From the NCBI GenBank assembly GCA_021927905.1, contig BLLK01000038.1:1054001-1118000 (forward strand): a stretch of 64,000 nucleotides of DNA, in the 5' to 3' direction. Positions 1 through 9,848 of this stretch are shown piece after piece. The position numbers were made by a program, and so were the translations under genes. Every line of letters begins with the position of its first letter. The first letter of the stretch is position 1. The DNA comes from Chaetoceros tenuissimus. Its lineage: Eukaryota > Bacillariophyta > Thalassiosirophyceae > Chaetocerotales > Chaetocerotaceae. Under the pieces are notes generated by a model. That model saw only the letters and a list, made by a program, of their open reading frames with translations, did no database searches and was not told where the DNA came from.

Positions 1-1
1 A

Positions 2-2026
2 AATAGTTACAGTCCACAGCAAAATCAAGGTGGGAACAGTGGATATGGTGGAGCACAAGCGAATAATCAGCCTTTACCCATGCCTTCTTCTAGATTACAG
101 GCTGCATATATTACCAATTTACTGGATGCTGAAAAGGCTGAAGAGTCTACTGCATTCAAATATTTGACGGAAAAAAGAGGGTTGACAAAGCAAACTCTGA
201 GAAAGTATGGTGTAGGATTGGGATCTTACAACTTTCGTAACAATGATGTAAGACATCATGAGAAATTTATCAAGGCTGATTGTATCACCTTTCCTTGGAT
301 TATGAGAGCGCAAGATATTCATGAGCAGGAGACATTGCGGGGATGCGAATACAATTGGAAAGAATCAGCACAAGCTTCAGTGAAAAAGTCGGATGAAGAT
401 GGAAATGATGCATCTGATGCACAACCGAATGAGGATTTATCCGAAGAGGCAAAGGCATCGAAATTAGTAGAACAGGAACAAGGGCCATTTGTGACTCGTC
501 GCATCAAGGCTAGAGCACTTGAATCCAAATCCTGGCAACGTTTAGATCCACCAGGAGGAGGATGGGGTCTTTTTGGATGGCACACAGTGCCACATGATGC
601 CACTTCCATTGTATTGACTGAAGGGGAGTATGACGCAATGGCTGTACATCAAGCGACGGGCCGAGCAGCTGTATCTCTTCCAAATGGATGCCGTTCACTC
701 CCTGTCGAAGTGTTGCCTATGTTGGAACGTTTTGAAAAGATCTATTTGTGGATGGATAATGATGCACCTGGAAGAGAAGGTGCGGAGCAATTTGCGAAGA
801 AAATTGGTGTTAATCGGTGTTTTCTGGTACAGCCTTCAGGTGAAACAATGACCGCTGTTGACCCAAATGGTGGTATTAGTCATATTACTGCACCAAAAGA
901 CGCAAACGAAGCTTTACTGAAAGGTGTAGATCTTGAAGAAATGATTCGCAATGCTGACGTGTTGCCACATGAAAGGATTTTGACCTTCTCTGAACTGAGA
1001 AGTCAGGTCCTTCACGAAATGCTGAACCCTGAGAAATATTCAGGTGTGAAAGTACCTAGTCTTCCAGGATTTACAAACATTCTTAAGGGATTCCGAAGAG
1101 GTGAAATGACCGTTCTGACTGGACCTACTGGTTCAGGAAAGACAACATTCCTTGGACAACTGTCCCTTGACTTTGCGGAAAATGACGTCAATACAATGTG
1201 GGGTAGTTTTGAAATCAAAAACACTCGACTCATGCATAAGTTACTCCAGCAGTTTGCCAGAGGTCCATTGCCAGAAGAACCACAACAAAAGGCGCAAGCA
1301 CTTGAAGTTCTTGCGGATAGATTCGAAAACCTTCCTCTCTACTTTATGAAATTTCATGGAGGATCAGACATCGATGATGTTTTGGATGCAATGGAATATG
1401 CAGCTTACGTTCATGACGTAGAACACATTATTTTGGACAATATGCAATTCATGATTACACGCAACTCTTCCAAATACAACAGCAGTTTTGATAAATTTGA
1501 TATTCAAGATATTGCCATTGAGAAGTTTCGTAAGTTTGCCACATCCAAGAATGTGCATGTGACTTTAGTAGTTCACCCTAGAAAGGAAGAAGAGGGTATG
1601 AAATTAGGTATGTCATCTGTCTACGGTAGCGCTAAAGCTACACAGGAAGCAGACAACGTTTTGATTTTACAAAAAGATCCTACAAACGAGAACAAAAAGT
1701 TTGTAGAAGTGAAGAAGAATAGATATGATGGTACTTTAGGAATTTGTCCTTTACATTTCCAATTCGACTCCAAGAGATACTCAGAGTCACCAGATGCACA
1801 TTCACCACCACCAAAGAAGGCACCAGTGAAACAAGCAACTCCACCAGGAATTGTTCCAAGAAATGCACCACTCAAGAGTGCAAGAAGCTTTGTTTCGTCT
1901 TCATCAGCGGAGCCTGTTCCTCCACCTCCTCCAATGGATAGATCTCCGCCACCTCGTAGTAGAATCCGGCCAAAAGCTTCTACTTTTACAAGTATATTAG
2001 ATCAAACTGAAGAAGAGAAAAAATAA
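2..2026 (+). CDS. Twinkle-type mitochondrial primase-helicase, 5' partial
   Basis: Replicative hexameric SF4 helicase with a TOPRIM primase-like half, related to mitochondrial Twinkle and phage T7 gp4; expected to unwind organelle DNA. The first in-window ATG is at 80, but the same frame is open back to base 2 through a Gln/Asn/Gly-rich stretch, so the true start lies outside the window. Numbering from the ATG at 80, TOPRIM residues are visible at about 180 (TEGEYDAMA) and at the acidic pair in LWMDNDAPG. The RecA-like helicase has a Walker A motif at about 348 (GPTGSGKTT) and an ILDN-type Walker B near 455. The C-terminal ~80 residues form a Pro/Ser/Lys-rich tail, not part of the helicase core. 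The family and domain order are clear; organelle location is inferred because the N-terminus is missing. Convergent with the exonuclease gene that ends at 2123. Confidence 0.9.
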   Translation, partial: NSYSPQQNQGGNSGYGGAQANNQPLPMPSSRLQAAYITNLLDAEKAEESTAFKYLTEKRGLTKQTLRKYGVGLGSYNFRNNDVRHHEKFIKADCITFPWIMRAQDIHEQETLRGCEYNWKESAQASVKKSDEDGNDASDAQPNEDLSEEAKASKLVEQEQGPFVTRRIKARALESKSWQRLDPPGGGWGLFGWHTVPHDATSIVLTEGEYDAMAVHQATGRAAVSLPNGCRSLPVEVLPMLERFEKIYLWMDNDAPGREGAEQFAKKIGVNRCFLVQPSGETMTAVDPNGGISHITAPKDANEALLKGVDLEEMIRNADVLPHERILTFSELRSQVLHEMLNPEKYSGVKVPSLPGFTNILKGFRRGEMTVLTGPTGSGKTTFLGQLSLDFAENDVNTMWGSFEIKNTRLMHKLLQQFARGPLPEEPQQKAQALEVLADRFENLPLYFMKFHGGSDIDDVLDAMEYAAYVHDVEHIILDNMQFMITRNSSKYNSSFDKFDIQDIAIEKFRKFATSKNVHVTLVVHPRKEEEGMKLGMSSVYGSAKATQEADNVLILQKDPTNENKKFVEVKKNRYDGTLGICPLHFQFDSKRYSESPDAHSPPPKKAPVKQATPPGIVPRNAPLKSARSFVSSSSAEPVPPPPPMDRSPPPRSRIRPKASTFTSILDQTEEEKK

Positions 2027-2122
2027 GAACATAGGAAAATTATAAAGCTTTGAATGAATAGTGATGTAATACTGACAACATGTGATAGAAATAACAGAAC
2101 TAAAGATACTTTATGTCACAAC

Positions 2123-3145
2123 CTATCGCTTTTTTCTCTTTGCAACTTCAGCTTCAATTTCCTTTTCCCACTTTTCTCTTGCGGATTTGTACAACTTCAT
2201 TGTCGCTTGCGCATCCTCAACCGATGTATGCTCTTCACCTTCCTTTTGAATAGTCAATCCGCAGTGCTCCTTCACTAAATCACGCAGCTTTCTTGGACGC
2301 ATTTTTCCACCGTTTCTACCACTGGCTCTCATAAAAGGTTTATACCTTGCGGTATCTCTGACTTGCGATTTTGGATGATCCAACATCAAGGCACTAAAAT
2401 CGTTCTTGAGGGAATGACCTACTAATATTTTGCCCTTGAGAATCTCACCAACCTTTTTTCTACATGCATGTAATTCCATAGCATTTTGATTCGTAAATTT
2501 GATATCCTTTGCTCTTACACCAGAAACATGTGTTCTGAAATCAGTGACACGATCTGGAACTTGTACGAAAGTGTCCAGAATTACATTTCCATCCCAATCA
2601 GTGATACTAACACGAGCCAGGGCTGATTGTTTCCCGTCTGACCCGATACCCACCATCTCACAATCAAGTGCAACAAAGGATTTTTTCACTTCGTCAGGAA
2701 TAGAATTTTCATAAGCTTGTTTTTTCTCATTTTCTATCTCTACCTTCTTTTGCTCTTCAGCTTCAGCAAGCATTTGATTGATGCTCGGGAAATTCTTCTT
2801 TTTCCTTTTCTTTCGTTGAGGTTCTTCAGTCTCTTGTTCCTGAGACTTTTCTGTATTTTGCGATTCCAACTCACGTCCCTTTTCATCTACAAATCTAATA
2901 AGAGTTTCATCGCGTCCATCTCTCCTAGCAGCTCTTCTTGCTTCCTTTCTCAACTTGCTAGCTTCCTTTGATGTTGCAGTAGAGGGAATGGTAACTGTAT
3001 GAACAGTATCTTTCTGAATCACTTCCCAATTTTTGTTTGGGTCAACCTCTTCGCCCTCTTCTAATTTTCTCTTTTTTGTCGCGGCTTCAACTCTCTTCTT
3101 GCGCTCTCGCATCTGAGCCTTTGCTTTCTTTGATATCCATGGCAT
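2123..3145 (-). CDS. REXO4-like 3'-5' RNA exonuclease (DEDDh)
   Basis: 340 residues, single exon. A Lys/Arg-rich N-terminal half (basic runs near 13-27, 62-75 and 111-117, likely nuclear/nucleolar targeting) precedes a DEDDh exonuclease domain from about residue 155. Catalytic motifs are visible: ALDCEMVG (Asp161, Glu163), GHSLKNDFSAL in the middle, and HTSVEDAQATMKLY near the end with the His and Asp of ExoIII. This arrangement matches eukaryotic REX4/REXO4, which acts in nucleolar rRNA processing. The ATG at 3145 starts a short divergent promoter shared with the TPR gene at 3531. Family assignment is firm; the rRNA role is known for yeast Rex4 and is inferred here. Confidence 0.9.
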   Translation of the reverse strand: MPWISKKAKAQMRERKKRVEAATKKRKLEEGEEVDPNKNWEVIQKDTVHTVTIPSTATSKEASKLRKEARRAARRDGRDETLIRFVDEKGRELESQNTEKSQEQETEEPQRKKRKKKNFPSINQMLAEAEEQKKVEIENEKKQAYENSIPDEVKKSFVALDCEMVGIGSDGKQSALARVSITDWDGNVILDTFVQVPDRVTDFRTHVSGVRAKDIKFTNQNAMELHACRKKVGEILKGKILVGHSLKNDFSALMLDHPKSQVRDTARYKPFMRASGRNGGKMRPRKLRDLVKEHCGLTIQKEGEEHTSVEDAQATMKLYKSAREKWEKEIEAEVAKRKKR

Positions 3146-3530
3146 TTTGGAATTTCTTGGTTTAGTAGACTATTTTTATATAGTAGGCAGCAAAGTGTAG
3201 AAGGTAGGAGGAATAGAGAAGTAGTATCTCATTCCAATCTACTTCACTTTTCTACTTTCACTGGCTCTCTGATGCCCTAGCTAGATATAAAACTTCGTGC
3301 CAAACACTCGTCTCTTTCGTCGCTTTCGTCCGTCCGTCCTTCATTCTCAGTCTGAAATGAAACAACAAAAAATAATGAACAGCATTGTGAACAGCACAGT
3401 TAAAAACAAAATAATGTATCACATTTCAGAATTGATCCATAGTCTACTTGTTCACGATCTTCTGAATTGAAAATACTGGTGTAGATCATTTGGACTTTCT
3501 GAACTGTTTTAGCTTGTTCTTTCTTAAAAA
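3146..3530. promoter_or_regulatory. divergent intergenic promoter region
   Basis: 385 bp between the exonuclease gene (minus) and the TPR gene (plus). Both genes start here, so it must hold both promoters. It has pyrimidine-rich stretches (cgtccgtccgtcc near 3328) and A-rich runs just before 3531. No specific factor site was recognised. Confidence 0.5.
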
Positions 3531-5808
3531 ATGAAACTTGGCTTTTCTTGTTTTCGACTGGCCACATCATGTTTCACGAAAATGAGCAAAACACAACACA
3601 CAAATGACAATGTCGAAAATGACATAGAAGATGATAGTAAAAGTGTGGCCAAGGAGGAACGTTCTGAAGAAAGGATCGACTCCAAGACTGCCAAGGAAAG
3701 GTCTGAGATGCTTGGCGTCAGCGTATATCACCTTAATCATGTACTGTTGCCATTAGCAGAAGACCTACTACAGCGAAACGATGGTAATGTTTATGACATC
3801 AACGAACCCATCATTAAAGAAATAGGAAAAGAAAAGATTTGTCCCAGGGATGGGAAGGTTGGGGCAGCGTATGTAGATTGTCTCGAGGGCGAAGATCATG
3901 TTGGTAATGCCACATTTATGGTGAGCTATGCATGGGCATATAAATTGGAAATACTATGGCGCGTTGTGAAAAGTTGAAGAATCTTGATCCGAAAAAGGAG
4001 TATGTATGGATATGTTGTTGTGCAATAATCAACATAGATTTATTCCAGAAAATGCAATGTCATTTGAGCAGCTAGAGGAAACTTTTGGTTCCAAAGTCAT
4101 TGGTATTGGTACTGTGGCAGCAATTCTGTCTCCATGGGACGACCCCATTTACATCACTAGAGCTTGGTGTGTGTTTGAACTATTTACTGCGTTTATGAAT
4201 AGAGATAAGGGGTGTAAACTGGAGCTTTACCTTCCGAATGAACAAGTGGGAAGAATGATTGCTGCGGTGTCGAGCGGAGAATTTGATAAAGTCTCTGAAA
4301 CTATGTCTTTGATAGATATCTCAAAGGCAGAAGCCAGTGTTGCAAAAGACAAGGAAAATATTATGGCAATGGTTCAGAGGGAAGGTGGGGAAGAGAATTT
4401 GAATAATACTGTACGAAAAATTCTTCGTGAATGGATTCACGAAACTATTGATGTGACAATGGAGGAGATAAAATCAACATCTGAAAATACAGCAAGCAAT
4501 GTCAAAATGGCTAGGAGTTACTACAAGGCGGGAGAAATCTATCTTAAAGAAGGTCTTTATGAGAAAGCCCTTGGATACTTCGAGAAGTGTAAAAATATCG
4601 AGCAGGAAGCATTCGAAAAGCATAAGATGGATCCTCTTGATTCAGCAAAAACTCTCAGTAATATTGGATTAGTCCACGACGCATTAGGTAACTATGATAC
4701 GGCTCTTACCTTTTACAATGAATGTAGGATAATTCAAGAATCAGAACTTGGATCCAATAACTTATCCATTGCAACTACATACAATAACATTGCGACTACA
4801 TATTTGCACCAAGGAAGATTTGATAAAGCACTCGAACTACTTGAAAAATGTAGAGTCATTCAAGAGTCGATCCATGTTCACAATGATTTAAATCTTTCAA
4901 ACACATACACAAACATGGGGTTCGCATTCGAAAGTAATGGTAACTACGAAAAGGCTCTAGAATTTCTTGAGAAATCTAAAAGCATACAATACACGGTGCT
5001 TGGCTCACAGCACCCTGAACTTGCCCAAACTCTTAGCAATATTGGCGTTGTGAAGATGAGACAGGGAAAATTTGAAGAGGCTTTAACACTATTGGAGGAA
5101 TGCAGAATGATACAGGAGACAACTCTCGGTTTAAACAGCACGTCACTTCCCATGGTCTACAGCAACCTTGCTTCTGTACATGATGCCTTAGGAAACTATC
5201 CTGAGGCAATTGTATTTTTCGGAAAATGCATAAAGATCCAAGAGTCAGCATTTGGCCCAAACCACCCAACTCTTGCGACTACGTACAGTAACATTGGAAA
5301 TTTATGCATAAAAACTGGAAATTATAAGGAAGCACTTCTATCCCTATTCAAATGTATTCATATACAAGAAACAGCCTTTGGTAAGGACCATCCCATGCTC
5401 ATGACAAGTATCTCAAACGTTGGGGTGCTCCTTGATAAGTTAGGGAGACATGATACAGCCTTGGACTTATATCAAAGGTCGAAGGACATACAAGAGTCAG
5501 CTTTCGGTAAAGATCATCCAGATATGGTAAATATCTATAACAACATGGCAGTTGCAAGTGTAAATTTGAAACGTCACGAGGAAGCACTGGAGCTTTACGA
5601 AAAATGTAGAACCATTCAAGAATCAGCCCTCGGATCAAATCATCCATCTCTCGTTAATACTTACAATAGTATAATATCTGTGTTGGAATATCTTGGGCGG
5701 GATGAAGAAGCGACAAAATTTCGAAAGCAAATACAAATTTTCGAAGAAGACTTTGTGCCAGAGTCGAGTATGCTCTGTAATTCCATTGTATTTAATCCAT
5801 GTAGTTAG
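3531..5808 (+). CDS. Kinesin-light-chain-like TPR protein with N-terminal MVSYAW domain, frameshifted
   Basis: One gene in three reading frames. The first frame (3531 to about 3943) ends in MVSYAWAYK. A second frame from about 3944 gives IGNTMARCEKLKN through EYVWICC, and a third from about 4017 continues LCNNQHR into the long C-terminal part. Both changes equal one missing base, in short repeats (taaatt and tgttgttg). The continuous logic of the three pieces suggests a recently broken gene or two base-calling errors; no GT-AG intron explains it. The C-terminal part carries about nine or ten 42-residue TPRs with the recurring YEKALE..EKC..IQES pattern of kinesin-light-chain-type repeats, so a protein-binding scaffold is likely. 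ATG at 3531 is used; ATG at 3582 is an alternative. Function unknown. Confidence 0.7.
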
Positions 5809-6154
5809 ATTAAAAGTCGATATACTAGCGATAAAATTTTATGGCTCGAGTATCATGTATGTATAATATGAATTAATGAGAAGGAAAAACTGACATTCAA
5901 CTTGAGTACGAAATCAATAGTAGAATTGTCTATTTTTCACTCGGATCTTTCATCACTTGCATTTTCAGTATTATTTATCAAGCACACAGTACGTACCAAT
6001 GACGTTGCATTGCAGGACCCAAGACCACCTCCGACGCAGTTTTTGGAGATGAAAGATGAGAAATCATGGCGGCACAAATTCATTTTTTGAAAATATACGA
6101 AGCATCGACATAGAATGGAACAATATATTAACACAAACTTCTGCTAATTTTATT
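5809..6154. other. convergent intergenic region, nothing recognised
   Basis: 346 bp between the 3' ends of the TPR gene and the GT90 gene. Short open frames on both strands show no recognisable protein. Presumably 3' UTRs and polyadenylation signals. Confidence 0.5.
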
Positions 6155-7759
6155 CTACGAGAGAATTTCATCTTCTAAAAAAAATTGAAAGTATTTTCGA
6201 AGTACCTTTTTCATCAATCTCACATTTTCTCTGTATGAGTCATCATGGTAAAGAAAGTCCCGCATATAGAGCGTGCTTCTTTCGGCGATTAATCTAGCTT
6301 CGTGATCATTCTCTTCTATCCATTTTACTTTTTCTTCTAAATCAGACAGGTCACTCTTTTCCAAAGGAATGTAATGCTTCCATGGCTGTAACCATTCTTC
6401 CATAGCATACGATGTAATTGTTGGGTTAGGCATAATCACAACGGATCGACTAAGTAGCGCCCATTTTAATCCAGTTGCAACATCATTCCCTTCAAATATA
6501 ATGATTGCTATATTCTGAAGCTGTTGTTCATAAGTCAATCCATCTTTGATGAAATCTTTCTGAATGTACTTCCATTCATCAAATTTGTTCAAAATATTAT
6601 TGTTTCCACTTGTGATACCTACGTCAATGTATTTCGACGTGGTATTCCAATAATTCATGACTAGTTGACAACGGGGTATTGACTTGCAAACACCATCAAT
6701 ATCTGTTGGTCTCTCCTTTTTTGTCATTGTGCTACGACCAGTCAACGACCCTCGCCAGACTGCCTTGTATTGCTTGTCTTCCCAAGGAATATCTACTGAC
6801 ATTACAGTTTTCAATGCATTTGGATTAAAGTGTCGATTCATGGTTATTGGCCAGATAATCCCTTGATATCTTAAATCATCTCTTTCTCTCCTTCTTGATT
6901 CTAATGGTATACCAAGATTGGATCGTGACGGTTTCTCGCCATGGATTGAACAGTTCAGGCCAGTTCGAGGTGAAGTGACAAACAAGAGTGATTCTTTGGT
7001 AGATGCATACCGAACTTTTTGCAAACTTGGTATTCCAAGCCTTTCCGTTGCTTTGTTTCCTATTTTATCACCAGTCACAAAGAATACTGGTGGTATTTGA
7101 GACATTTCCTCAACATCCTTCATCTTGGTTGCCATTATTACAATACTTCTCATGTCATCACAATACTCATTCCCAACAGTCAGATTCAAACAGATCTCAT
7201 GTCCTTCTCTACGTTTTCCTTCTTTCCAGAGCGCGTTTTCCCATAGTGTTATCAAAGTTGCCTTATCAGGTAGTGTTGATAGAGTCAGACTGGAGCGCAT
7301 ATAAGTTGAGTCATCATTTTGAACCTTTGTTCTTTTTATGAAAGATAACTCTACACTTGGAAATTCCAAACTAGATGTATAGTTGAAATGATACCGTATC
7401 CTCTCATCTTGGATTGTATTTTCATTTGTACAAGGTGGCAAATACCAATTGCCCGTATAAATTCTTAATCGTTCTTCGAAACTGGGAAATCTTTCTGATC
7501 TCTCTGCTGGATGCCAACTTGGATGAAACCCATATCTATTGTAAATTTCTACATCATTATCAACAATAGTTTCATTAGGATGCGGATGAGTATGCTCTGA
7601 AGGGATATTCAATTTGTTTTCCATACCTAAAGACTGTTTCTCGGAACTCGGTAGAAACGATAGCTCTACATCTAGAGAAAGGATTAAAATAACAGTCAAG
7701 GCAATCAGACCAGTCATTACTCTCCCACAGCCGCATGATTTCAGACAACTATTACGCAT
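6155..7759 (-). CDS. GT90/CAP10-type glycosyltransferase
   Basis: 534 residues, single exon. A type II membrane protein: short cytosolic Cys/Arg tail, one hydrophobic segment at about residues 14-34 (VMTGLIALTVILILSL), then a long lumenal domain with several N-x-S/T sites. The C-terminal half has CAP10 (Lipopolysaccharide-modifying, GT90) features: YKAVWRGSLTGR, then EGNDVATGLKWALLSRSVV with PNPTITSYAMEEWLQPW and HYIPL. This is the nucleotide-sugar-binding region of the family. GT90 enzymes transfer xylose or glucose in the ER/Golgi (fungal Cap10, animal POGLUT/Rumi); the substrate here cannot be told. Start is the only sensible ATG, immediately before the membrane anchor. It is divergent from the ZIP transporter across a 513 bp gap. 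Confidence 0.85.
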   Translation of the reverse strand: MRNSCLKSCGCGRVMTGLIALTVILILSLDVELSFLPSSEKQSLGMENKLNIPSEHTHPHPNETIVDNDVEIYNRYGFHPSWHPAERSERFPSFEERLRIYTGNWYLPPCTNENTIQDERIRYHFNYTSSLEFPSVELSFIKRTKVQNDDSTYMRSSLTLSTLPDKATLITLWENALWKEGKRREGHEICLNLTVGNEYCDDMRSIVIMATKMKDVEEMSQIPPVFFVTGDKIGNKATERLGIPSLQKVRYASTKESLLFVTSPRTGLNCSIHGEKPSRSNLGIPLESRRRERDDLRYQGIIWPITMNRHFNPNALKTVMSVDIPWEDKQYKAVWRGSLTGRSTMTKKERPTDIDGVCKSIPRCQLVMNYWNTTSKYIDVGITSGNNNILNKFDEWKYIQKDFIKDGLTYEQQLQNIAIIIFEGNDVATGLKWALLSRSVVIMPNPTITSYAMEEWLQPWKHYIPLEKSDLSDLEEKVKWIEENDHEARLIAERSTLYMRDFLYHDDSYRENVRLMKKVLRKYFQFFLEDEILS

Positions 7760-7873
7760 TGGCGTTTATAGCTAGAGTTTCATCTCAAGTTTAGATTTTC
7801 TTGAAAGAGATATGCTTTTGAATGGAGAATAGATAAATATTTTGTGGTGTATGAATGATCTGCACCAGAGGAC

Positions 7874-7881
7874 TGACGTCA
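7874..7881. promoter_or_regulatory. CRE-type palindrome TGACGTCA
   Basis: Perfect 8-bp palindrome, 115 bp upstream of the GT90 start and about 390 bp upstream of the ZIP start. Predicted bZIP factor site by sequence only. Confidence 0.5.
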
Positions 7882-7938
7882 AAGCCTGCACAAGAAGCAA
7901 AAAATACAATGACTCTTGATGACTCTTGACACTTTTGT

Positions 7939-7946
7939 TGACGTCA
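7939..7946. promoter_or_regulatory. CRE-type palindrome TGACGTCA, second copy
   Basis: Second perfect copy, 65 bp from the first, in the same divergent promoter. Predicted bZIP factor site. Confidence 0.5.
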
Positions 7947-8272
7947 AGTACAAGTAATTTAGCTGATCCAAAAGAAAGGCCTGGTTTTACATCTACGTAG
8001 GCTCAACAATGGTCTCTTATTATGGATCTCATACTTATGGCATTCGCATTGTAGTAACTTATCCAAAACAGCTTCAAACAAGATAGGCTCTAAAAAGGCT
8101 GTATTGAATGGTGCCAGCATTGTTGGAAACTTCGAAGATGTTCGATTAGATTCCAAAAAAATAGGCCCGTGTCATTTTTAGGCTCCAAAACAACAAAGAG
8201 GAAATTTTCTCATTTTTCTTCAATCCACATCTCTCATAAAAAAGTTGCAAGCATTTTTCATAAACAATCATC

Positions 8273-9757
8273 ATGCTTCTATCCAAAGTGTTTCATGCAT
8301 CTTTGCTTCTAGCCTCCCTTGCATCAAGTGTTGCTTCTGCTGGTACTCATGTCGCATCTCCTAGAGTACTAGCTGAGGATGATCATGGTATGGTAGAATG
8401 GGCTGGCATCTTCGATACTCCAGATAATTCCTACGTCTGGATCGCTCAGAAGGTTGATGGAGGATATGTTGACGCTACCATGAGACTTGTAGCTTTGCCT
8501 GTAGAGTGTGCATCTGAAGAATCACTTGAGGGCGTCGAGGAAGCTGGAGAAGAAGCCATTGAAGCTGAATCCTGTACCGTCTTGAATCATGGAGACACCA
8601 TTACTCCTGCTGCAGACACCTGCTACTTGCTTACATTTGATGATTCTAGATGGGAAACAACCTTTCCAATCGATGCTTCTGCTACATCCGCAATTGCATT
8701 TTTTGCTCAACACATTCCTACGGAGTTTGAGGAGGATACTCATTATTTGAAGCTTGTATCCTCTGGGGAAGACATTGAACCTGTTGCTGAAGAGGCCGGT
8801 GGTCACGATGACGAGGAATCCTCAAAGCCATGGGGTCCAGCTCTTGGAGCAAGCGCACTTGTCAACCTTGTCACTTTATCAGGGCTCATCTTTGCGATCC
8901 CATTCATCTCAACAGTACTCAAAAAGTTTGATCCAGTCTTTGTATACGCTGGCTTTGCTTCATTTGCCGCTGGTGCGATCCTATCATGTGCGTTCTTCCT
9001 TCTACTCTTTGAGTCAACTCATTTGATTGCGACTGGTTGGGTGGAGGAAGAAACTGAACATATCTGGCGCTGGGGAACCATGATTTTACTTGGTTTGATC
9101 CTTCCACTTATAGTAGAAGCAGTTGTTGGCCACATCAAGCCTGAAGAGGTCTCACCTTCCATTGTAGATACTAAGGCTGTTCAAGAGCAATTTGATGAGG
9201 AGAAGACAGATATCAGTTCGACTGAACAGTCCCCTTTTAAAGCCAAGACATTTTCGGAGAAGGCTCGAGTTGTCTTTGCTATTTGCTTTGGTGATTTTAT
9301 CCATAATTTGTGCGATGGATTCTTCATCGGGGCAGCATTCCAAGACTGTAATAGTTCCATGGCATGGGGTATTGCTGTTGCCACCATCCTTCACGAGATC
9401 CCTCAGGAGTTGTCAGATTACCTCATCCTCACGGGCCCTCAGGTTGGTCTTTCCACACTTTCTGCAGTCCTTGTAAACTTTGCGACAGGTCTAAGTGTCA
9501 TTCTAGGTACAATCATTGTACTTGCCATTGATATTAAGACAAGTACCACTGGCCTACTTCTAGCATTTGGAGGTGGAATCTATTTACAGATTGGTTGTGT
9601 CGAGTGTATGCCCAAAATGTGCAGTCATGCTTTGTCACCTCTTAGAAAGTTCTTTTGTATTCTAGCTTTCATCACAGGTGCTGTATTGATTGGTCTTGTA
9701 CTCTTGGATCACGAACATTGTATTGCTGATGGACACGATCATGGACATGGACACTAA
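8273..9757 (+). CDS. ZIP-family divalent metal transporter
   Basis: 494 residues, single exon. An N-terminal signal peptide (about residues 1-23, ending SSVASAG) is followed by an extracytosolic acidic domain to about 180 and then about eight membrane segments. The ZIP signature helices are clear: GDFIHNLCDGFFIGAAF (helix IV, His-Asn..Asp) and ILHEIPQELSDYLIL (helix V). The latter resembles the LIV-1 HEXPHE motif, with Gln-Glu in place of His-Glu. A charged loop lies between helices III and IV, and the C-terminus is His-rich (HDHGHGH). Expected to import Zn2+ or another divalent metal into the cytosol across the plasma or an endomembrane. The metal and membrane are not determined by sequence. 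Convergent with the next gene. Confidence 0.9.
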   Translation: MLLSKVFHASLLLASLASSVASAGTHVASPRVLAEDDHGMVEWAGIFDTPDNSYVWIAQKVDGGYVDATMRLVALPVECASEESLEGVEEAGEEAIEAESCTVLNHGDTITPAADTCYLLTFDDSRWETTFPIDASATSAIAFFAQHIPTEFEEDTHYLKLVSSGEDIEPVAEEAGGHDDEESSKPWGPALGASALVNLVTLSGLIFAIPFISTVLKKFDPVFVYAGFASFAAGAILSCAFFLLLFESTHLIATGWVEEETEHIWRWGTMILLGLILPLIVEAVVGHIKPEEVSPSIVDTKAVQEQFDEEKTDISSTEQSPFKAKTFSEKARVVFAICFGDFIHNLCDGFFIGAAFQDCNSSMAWGIAVATILHEIPQELSDYLILTGPQVGLSTLSAVLVNFATGLSVILGTIIVLAIDIKTSTTGLLLAFGGGIYLQIGCVECMPKMCSHALSPLRKFFCILAFITGAVLIGLVLLDHEHCIADGHDHGHGH

Positions 9758-9848
9758 ACATTATCATAATATACGATAAAGGCACTTGTATGGAGTAAAA
9801 TAAAATGAACATAAATGAATTCTGCCATTATTTATTCACTAGGAAGAA

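Larger units (their letters stand above)
7760..8272. promoter_or_regulatory. divergent promoter with two perfect CRE palindromes
   Basis: 513 bp between the GT90 and ZIP genes, which are transcribed away from each other. It contains TGACGTCA at 7874-7881 and again at 7939-7946. Between them is a tandem gatgactctt repeat near 7908-7930 carrying TGACTC. TGACGTCA is the classical bZIP/CREB core; CRE-like elements are known in diatom CO2/cAMP-responsive promoters. Which gene they serve is not evident: they lie nearer the GT90 start. Confidence 0.55.

Noticed and set aside
5902-6134. small open frames on both strands between the TPR and GT90 genes
   Set aside because: Under 66 codons, mutually overlapping, no similarity to any family I know.
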